Shown here one piece after another: positions 59,628-64,000 of a stretch of 64,000 nucleotides of DNA. The notes beneath the pieces are model-generated. The model was not told the DNA's origin and did no database searches. It saw only the letters and a list, made by a program, of their open reading frames with translations. Origin of the DNA: Bradyrhizobium sp. SK17 (GTDB lineage: Bacteria; Pseudomonadota; Alphaproteobacteria; Rhizobiales; Xanthobacteraceae). Position 1 is the first letter of the stretch; every line of letters begins with the position of its first letter. The position numbers were made by a program, and so were the translations under genes. The DNA lies in assembly GCF_002831585.1 (NCBI RefSeq), contig NZ_CP025113.1, positions 4,789,001 to 4,853,000 on the forward strand. The letters are read 5' to 3'.

Positions 59628-60881
59628 TTATTCGCCGGCGAGTTGCAGCCGGGGCTTGGCGGCGTCGGCTTCCTTCACCCGCAGGCGGGCCTCCTCGCGA
59701 CCGATATAGTCACGTGTCATCGGCACCACGCCCTGGCGCTTGGTGAGCTGGAGCTGGAAGTTCATCATGTTCTGCACCCGGAACGACATCTCCGAAGCCG
59801 CCAGATAGAATTCCCACATCCGGGCAAAGCGTTCGTCGTACAGCCGCACGGCCTCTTCGCGCCGCGCCATGAAGCGCTCGCGCCAAGCCTTCAGCGTCTC
59901 GGCATAATGCAGACGTAGAATCTCCATGTCGCAGATCAAGAGGCCGGCCTTCTCGATCGCCGGCATCACCTCGGACAGCGCCGGAATGTAGCCGCCGGGG
60001 AAGATGTATTTCCGGATCCAGGGGCTGGTGACATCGGGACCGGTCGAGCGGCCGATCGAATGCAGCATCATGACACCGTCGTCGCTGAGGAGCTCGGCGC
60101 AGCGCTTGAAGAAGGTTTCGTAATAGGCGACCCCGACATGCTCGAACATGCCGACCGAAACGATACGGTCGAACGGGCCCGGGATGTCGCGGTAGTCCTG
60201 CAACAGGAAGCGCGCCGAATGCGCCAGGCTCCGCTCGGCGGCACGGGCGTTGGAAATCTGCAACTGCTCGGTCGACAGCGTGACCCCGGTAACGTCGGCG
60301 CCGCTCATCTCGGCGAGATAGAGGCCGAGGCCGCCCCAGCCGGAGCCGATGTCGAGAATGCGCTGGCCGGGCTTGATCAGAAGCTTCGCGGCGAGGTGGC
60401 GCTTCTTGGCGAGCTGGGCATCGTCCAGCGTCGCATCCGGTGTCTCGAAATAGGCGCAGCTGTACTGCTTGTCGGCATCGAGGAAGAGGGAATAGAGCCG
60501 GCCATCCAGATCGTAATGGCGCGCGACGTTGCTTTTGGACCGGCCGCGTACGTTGATTTGCTGGGCGCGCCGTCCGAGGAAGCGCAGCCAGGCCTGTAGC
60601 CGGGCAAAATTCGGCAACATCGCGGCCTGGCCCATCAAGACGGCCAATACGTCGGCGATGGTGCCTTGCTCGACCACGAACGTGCCGTCCATGAAGGCTT
60701 CGCCGAGGTAAAGTTCGGGATCGACCAGGACGCGGACTTCGGCCGCCCTGGTCAGGAAGCGCACCGCGACCGGAACGCCAGTCCCGTCACCGCAGTTGAA
60801 TTGAGCGCCGCTCGCGGTCGTGAACTTGATCGAACCGCGGCGGATGAAACGCCCCAAGAAGTATCGCAACAATCGGTCCAT
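59628..60881 (-). CDS. cfa: Cyclopropane-fatty-acyl-phospholipid synthase family methyltransferase
   Basis: A 417-residue protein with the CFA architecture: N-terminal domain (LVDPELYLGEAFMDGTFVVEQGTIADVL) and SAM-binding domain with RILDIGSGWGGLGLYLAE (motif I), VTGVTLSTEQLQISNARA and VSVGMFEHVG, the CFA family 'GMFEHVG'. HYDLDGRLYSLFLDADKQYSCAYF with catalytic Cys142 is the substrate/active-site segment. It converts unsaturated membrane lipid acyl chains to cyclopropane. The start at 60881 is preferred to 60959. It interrupts the rplI-dnaB neighbourhood. Confidence 0.9.
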   Translation of the reverse strand: MDRLLRYFLGRFIRRGSIKFTTASGAQFNCGDGTGVPVAVRFLTRAAEVRVLVDPELYLGEAFMDGTFVVEQGTIADVLAVLMGQAAMLPNFARLQAWLRFLGRRAQQINVRGRSKSNVARHYDLDGRLYSLFLDADKQYSCAYFETPDATLDDAQLAKKRHLAAKLLIKPGQRILDIGSGWGGLGLYLAEMSGADVTGVTLSTEQLQISNARAAERSLAHSARFLLQDYRDIPGPFDRIVSVGMFEHVGVAYYETFFKRCAELLSDDGVMMLHSIGRSTGPDVTSPWIRKYIFPGGYIPALSEVMPAIEKAGLLICDMEILRLHYAETLKAWRERFMARREEAVRLYDERFARMWEFYLAASEMSFRVQNMMNFQLQLTKRQGVVPMTRDYIGREEARLRVKEADAAKPRLQLAGE

Positions 60882-61139
60882 CGAGACACCAACGGAACGG
60901 CACGCTGCACACCGACACCACCGGAGCTGATCACCCCAATGTGTCCCCACACGAAACATAGGTTAGGAATTGGATCGCGCTATTGCGTTGTGCTCAAAGC
61001 CGATATTCCAAAATGTGACAATTGCGTGGATGCGTCACGCGTGCGCTTCCATTCGCAGGATAATCGGCTAAAAGGTGACCGCCGCGGCCGATCCATCAGG
61101 CGCGGGCGGCGATTTTTCCGGAATCTGGAGACTTAAGGA

Positions 61140-62003
61140 ATGTTGAGCCGAGCCCTCAGTCTGGCGACGGTGACGCTTCTGATTGGCCTGTCGGCTGGAT
61201 CGGTGCGTGCGCAAAACCTCGAAGCCGGCAAAAGCCCGTCCCAGATTTTCGCGAACACCTGCACGGCGTGCCACAAGAGCCCGCGCGGGCTCCTGAAGAC
61301 CGTGCCGGCCGGTTCGTTGCCGGGCTTCCTGCGCCAGCACTACACGACGTCCAGCGACATGGCCGGTGTGCTTGCGACCTATCTGATGTCGAACGGCGCC
61401 AATGATCCGCGCTATCAGGCCAAGGATCAGCCGAAGGGAGCCAAGGGCAGGGAAGGCCGCCAGGAGGCAACCCAATCGCCCGAACAGCCGTCCGAGCGCC
61501 CGGCGCGCCGCCAGCGGCAGGGCGCGGCAACGCCGGAAGGCGCCAAGCCCGATGCGGACGGGTTGAACCCGCCGGCCGAGGGACATCACCGCGGGAAGCG
61601 CATGGCGCATCCGAGCGAGACGCCGGAGGGCGCCAAGGCGGAGGACGGCCAGACGCCGCAGGCCGCCAGCGAGGGCAAGCCGTCGCGTCAGAAGCACGGT
61701 CGCCGCGGCAAGCCCACCGAGGAGCCGAAGTCGGACGAGACGCCGAAGGGCGAGTCGGCCGGAGGGGCCGACAAGCCAGACACGGCGAAAGTCGATGCGC
61801 CCAAGGCCGAGCCCAAGAGCAGCAGCGAGACCGCGCCTGTGCGGTCGGATCCGGTTCCCCAAGTGACGCCCGCGCCTGAGCCGGCCGCGGCCGCATCTCC
61901 CACGCCGGCGCCCGCCGCGCCGCCGGTGACTGCGACTGCCCCGCCGCCGCCACCGGCGCCGACCGCAGGTTCCGGTCCGCCGGAGGCTCCGACCTCGAAG
62001 TAA
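61140..62003 (+). CDS. Exported cytochrome-c-like protein with Pro/Ala-rich tail
   Basis: A 287-residue protein with signal peptide (MLSRALSLATVTLLIGLSAGSVRA) and one c-type heme motif CTACH at residues 41-45 (IFANTCTACHKSPRG). A short helical segment follows (SLPGFLRQHYTTSSDMAGVLATYLM, with a possible Met axial ligand). From residue 95 it is low-complexity Lys/Glu/Ala/Pro-rich, ending in PPPPPAPTAG. So a small heme domain is anchored to or extended by an intrinsically disordered tail. A good intrinsic terminator follows. Function unknown. Confidence 0.7.
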   Translation: MLSRALSLATVTLLIGLSAGSVRAQNLEAGKSPSQIFANTCTACHKSPRGLLKTVPAGSLPGFLRQHYTTSSDMAGVLATYLMSNGANDPRYQAKDQPKGAKGREGRQEATQSPEQPSERPARRQRQGAATPEGAKPDADGLNPPAEGHHRGKRMAHPSETPEGAKAEDGQTPQAASEGKPSRQKHGRRGKPTEEPKSDETPKGESAGGADKPDTAKVDAPKAEPKSSSETAPVRSDPVPQVTPAPEPAAAASPTPAPAAPPVTATAPPPPPAPTAGSGPPEAPTSK

Positions 62004-62008
62004 TCGCC

Positions 62009-62042
62009 AACGCCGGGCCGCAAGGTCCGGCGTTTTCATTTG
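62009..62042 (+). terminator. Intrinsic terminator of the cytochrome-c-like gene
   Basis: AACGCCGGGCC-GCAA-GGTCCGGCGTT (62009-62034), an 11-bp stem with one G-T pair and a 4-nt loop, followed by TTCATTTG. It begins 5 bp after the TAA stop. Confidence 0.85.
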
Positions 62043-62094
62043 ACCGATTCCTGGTCGACTAACGCCACCACGATCGCGGCAGCGACGTCGCGCG

Positions 62095-62199
62095 GTGTTC
62101 CGCGTCGTCGACCGCAAGGAGACGCGTGCCGCGACGGCGCGGGCGTCGATCGCGATGCTCGATGACAAGACGGCGGCACGAATCAAAAGCCCGGCCTGA
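62095..62199 (+). pseudogene. Possible 3' fragment of an acyl-CoA thioesterase gene
   Basis: A plus-strand frame reads VFRVVDRKETRAATARASIAML followed by DDKTAARIKSPA and a stop at 62197-62199. This resembles the tail of 4HBT-type acyl-CoA thioesterases (R-V-V-D...A-M-L-D...I). No start or hotdog core precedes it, and its stop lies in the loop of the rplI terminator, so it is at most a decayed remnant. It could be chance. Confidence 0.2.
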
Positions 62200-62211
62200 T
62201 CGGCCGGGCTT
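62181..62211 (-). terminator. Intrinsic terminator of rplI
   Basis: On the minus strand AAGCCCGGCC-GATCA-GGCCGGGCTT (62211-62187), a perfect 10-bp stem, is followed by TTGATT. It lies 28 bp beyond the rplI stop. Confidence 0.85.
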
Positions 62212-62238
62212 CGATTGGTAGGGCGATGGAGCGAAAGC

Positions 62239-62841
62239 TTACTTCTCTTCGGCAGCCGGAGCCGGCGCCTCTTCGTCGTCGTGCTGGGCTTCCGGATCGA
62301 AGAATTCGCCGGCGGCGGCGAGCGCCTCGGCAGCCGCGTCCTGGTCTTCCTGGCGGGTCGAGATGTCCTCGCCGCGCTTGATCCGCTCGGCCTCTTCGGC
62401 AGAGCGGGCGACCGTCACGTTGACGCTGGTCTCGACCTCGGGGTGGACCGCGATCGTGACCTTCTGCTGGCCGATCACCTTGATCGGCGAGTCGAGCCAG
62501 ACCTGCGGACGCGCCACGGTGATGCCGTCGGCGGCGAGCGCCAGCACGATGTCGCGCACCGAGACCGAGCCGAACAGCTGGCCGGATTCGGAGGCCTGGC
62601 GGATGATGACGATGTCGCGGCCGTCGATCTTCTCGGCGACCTTGGAGGCTTCGCCCTTGGCCTTGATGTTGTTGGCCTCGAGCTCGGCCTTCATGCCGTC
62701 ATACTTGGCGCGGTTCGCCTCGGTGGCGCGCAGCGCCTTACCGCGCTTGAGCAGGAAGTTGCGGGCGAACCCGTCCTTGACGCGCACGACTTCGCCCATC
62801 TGCCCAAGCTTGGCGACGCGTTCCAGCAGAATGACTTCCAT
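62239..62841 (-). CDS. rplI: Ribosomal protein bL9
   Basis: A 200-residue protein with the bL9 N-terminal domain ([40 protein letters not shown]), a long helix and the C-terminal RNA-binding domain ([32 protein letters not shown]). An Asp/Glu/Ala-rich tail of about 35 residues ends in a Pro/Ala stretch and is common in alphaproteobacterial bL9. AAAGGAG lies just upstream. It follows the DUF2232 gene by 55 bp. Confidence 0.96.
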   Translation of the reverse strand: MEVILLERVAKLGQMGEVVRVKDGFARNFLLKRGKALRATEANRAKYDGMKAELEANNIKAKGEASKVAEKIDGRDIVIIRQASESGQLFGSVSVRDIVLALAADGITVARPQVWLDSPIKVIGQQKVTIAVHPEVETSVNVTVARSAEEAERIKRGEDISTRQEDQDAAAEALAAAGEFFDPEAQHDDEEAPAPAAEEK

Positions 62842-62896
62842 GTTGATTCTCCTTTAGATGTTTAAGTATCGGGTTGAAGTGGTTGGATCGAAAATC

Positions 62897-63868
62897 TCAT
62901 GCCGCGGGCAGCGGCGGCGGTCTTGTCTGAAGGTAGCGCTGGCGCAGTCCGAACACGGCGTCCGCGATGCCAAGCGCGAAGATCGCCACCAGCGGCCAGC
63001 CGAACATGGCGACGACGGCGTAGATGCCGCCGAGCCAGAAGCCGCGATTGCTGAGCGACAGCGTCAGGGTGTGCAGCACCGCGAAGCCGACGAGCGCATA
63101 GGCGATCACCAGCGCCGTGGTGACGAGCTGGGCGAGCAAGGCGAGCATGCCGCCGACGAAGCTGAGCCCGGCCGCAACCAGCAGCGCGACCAGCGTCATG
63201 GCGGGAAGCGCCGTGCTGCGCAGCTCCGGCCACGGTCGGTTCAGCCGTCCGGAGGTCTGCGTGATCTTGCCGGCCAGCCACAGGTTGAGCGTCAGCGTGA
63301 CCATCGCGATGACCGTCGCCGCGAGCGGCGCGAAGATCACCAGCATGTCGACCAGCCGCTCGACCTCGCCGCTGGCTTGCGCTTCGCCGGCGCCGAGCAC
63401 TCTGAGCAAGCCGCGCCGCAACGTGCTGGTGATCGTGTCGGTATCCGTGCCGAGGGTGAGCAGCGCGCCGCTCGTCGTGATCACAGCGAAAGCCGCGATC
63501 CACAGCAGGACGCGGCCGACCGGGAACCATTCGAATGCAGGCTGCTGCTGGCCGACACCATTGCCCGCCGCCGGGCTCTCGATCGGCCGGCCGAGCAGCG
63601 CGAGGTGGCCGAGCCACCAGCCAGGCAGGGCAACCATCATGGCGAACGCGATGCTGTAGGGAAGCCCGAAGATCGCGCCGAGCACCGAGGCCGCAGCGAC
63701 GCCGCCGATCGCGGCGGCCAGCGGGCCCCAGCCGAGCGCCGACACCATCAGCGGCAGCGGCGCGAGATAGAACAGCAATATCGAGATCGCCGCACCCGAA
63801 ATGATCGAGGCGAACATCAGCGCCGACGCGGCGCCGGCTGCAAGTCCAATGGTGAGTATCGCGATCAT
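62897..63868 (-). CDS. DUF2232-family membrane protein
   Basis: A 323-residue multi-pass membrane protein (about eight hydrophobic segments, for example IGLAAGAASALMFASIISGAAISILLFYLAPLPLMVSALGWGP and GWWLGHLALLGRPIE). It sits between rpsR and rplI, the normal place of this family in Rhizobiales. DUF2232/YybS-like proteins resemble S-component transporters, but no substrate is known. Confidence 0.85.
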   Translation of the reverse strand: MIAILTIGLAAGAASALMFASIISGAAISILLFYLAPLPLMVSALGWGPLAAAIGGVAAASVLGAIFGLPYSIAFAMMVALPGWWLGHLALLGRPIESPAAGNGVGQQQPAFEWFPVGRVLLWIAAFAVITTSGALLTLGTDTDTITSTLRRGLLRVLGAGEAQASGEVERLVDMLVIFAPLAATVIAMVTLTLNLWLAGKITQTSGRLNRPWPELRSTALPAMTLVALLVAAGLSFVGGMLALLAQLVTTALVIAYALVGFAVLHTLTLSLSNRGFWLGGIYAVVAMFGWPLVAIFALGIADAVFGLRQRYLQTRPPPLPAA

Positions 63869-63961
63869 CAGCTGTCCCGCCCCCTTCGAGCGGTTAGGGG
63901 TCCTGCATCGAGAACCCCAACCATCGGCGACCGGACGACCCGGAAGCCTTATGAGAATGAG

Positions 63962-63985
63962 CGGCCGGCGGTGTACCGCCGGCCG
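63962..63985 (-). terminator. Hairpin between rpsR and the DUF2232 gene
   Basis: CGGCCGGCGG-TGTA-CCGCCGGCCG, a perfect 10-bp stem with 4-nt loop, just after the inferred rpsR stop on the minus strand. No T-tract follows, so it may be an attenuator or mRNA end protecting the ribosomal-protein message. A second, weaker hairpin is at 63894-63920. Confidence 0.5.
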
Positions 63986-63992
63986 AAGACGA

Positions 63993-64000
63993 TTAGCGGA
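63993..64000 (-). CDS. rpsR: Inferred 3' end of rpsR (only last codons in window)
   Basis: The minus strand at the right edge reads TC-CGC-TAA, fitting the last residues (..I-R, stop) of ribosomal protein bS18. Known order rpsF-rpsR-DUF2232-rplI in Rhizobiales supports it, but the visible sequence is too short to prove it. Confidence 0.3.

Noticed and set aside
1..64000. Prophage, insertion sequence, integron or CRISPR content
   Set aside because: No transposase, integrase, phage structural gene or regularly spaced short repeat with unique spacers was seen; the only repeat array has 150-bp units and near-identical spacers.

Overview
This is a 64 kb stretch of high-GC chromosome from an alphaproteobacterium, most likely Bradyrhizobium or a close relative in the Nitrobacteraceae. 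The gene content supports this: a Liv-type ABC operon, dctA, a DUF47-pit operon, a cvpA-purF pair, and the rplI/dnaB/alr/radA order typical of Rhizobiales. Several families of short palindromic intergenic repeats also look like those of Bradyrhizobium. I see no phage, insertion sequence, integrase, CRISPR array, tRNA or rRNA. The window is ordinary chromosome with compact operons, and most of its novelty lies in regulation between genes.

Region 1 (1-22 kb) is a mosaic of small transcription units. It holds a PadR tail with an O-methyltransferase, a GNAT acetyltransferase, a serine hydrolase and a Tat-exported beta-helix protein. An Hsp31-like chaperone (hchA) is followed by a solo LuxR regulator; both have the same TTGAGG-N6-CCTCA palindrome upstream. 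Next come a divergent LysR/MFS pair, a Lin0512 protein with an IlvD/Edd dehydratase, an enoyl-CoA-reductase-like SDR, a GST, a DsbB variant with a DUF5993 mini-protein, dctA, a winged-helix TPR regulator, an epoxide-hydrolase-like protein, an ArsC-like protein, a MocR/PPOX divergent pair and two tandem PAS_5 proteins.

Region 2 (22-31 kb) carries livG-livF-livK-livH-livM with a strong hairpin after livK. It continues with a PHO box in front of a DUF47-pit phosphate uptake operon, a guanidinium exporter (gdx) read from the minus strand behind a clear guanidine-II (mini-ykkC) riboswitch, and prfC. Region 3 (31-43 kb) starts with a four-copy 153-bp tandem repeat. It then has NnrU, panB and an acyl-CoA ligase, a YfgM-like protein/lipoprotein/der cluster, an MFS exporter, a second GST, and a TetR regulator flanked by two near-identical 18-bp palindromes.

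Region 4 (43-64 kb) is almost all minus strand. It has an orphan Liv-type binding protein next to two tandem secreted beta-propeller paralogues, then the housekeeping block purF, cvpA, radA, xth-like nuclease, alr, dnaB, a cyclopropane-fatty-acid synthase, rplI and DUF2232. The block is interrupted by a TauE/SafE permease, an outer-membrane beta-barrel and a cytochrome-c-like protein with a Pro/Ala-rich tail. The last bases fit the 3' end of rpsR.
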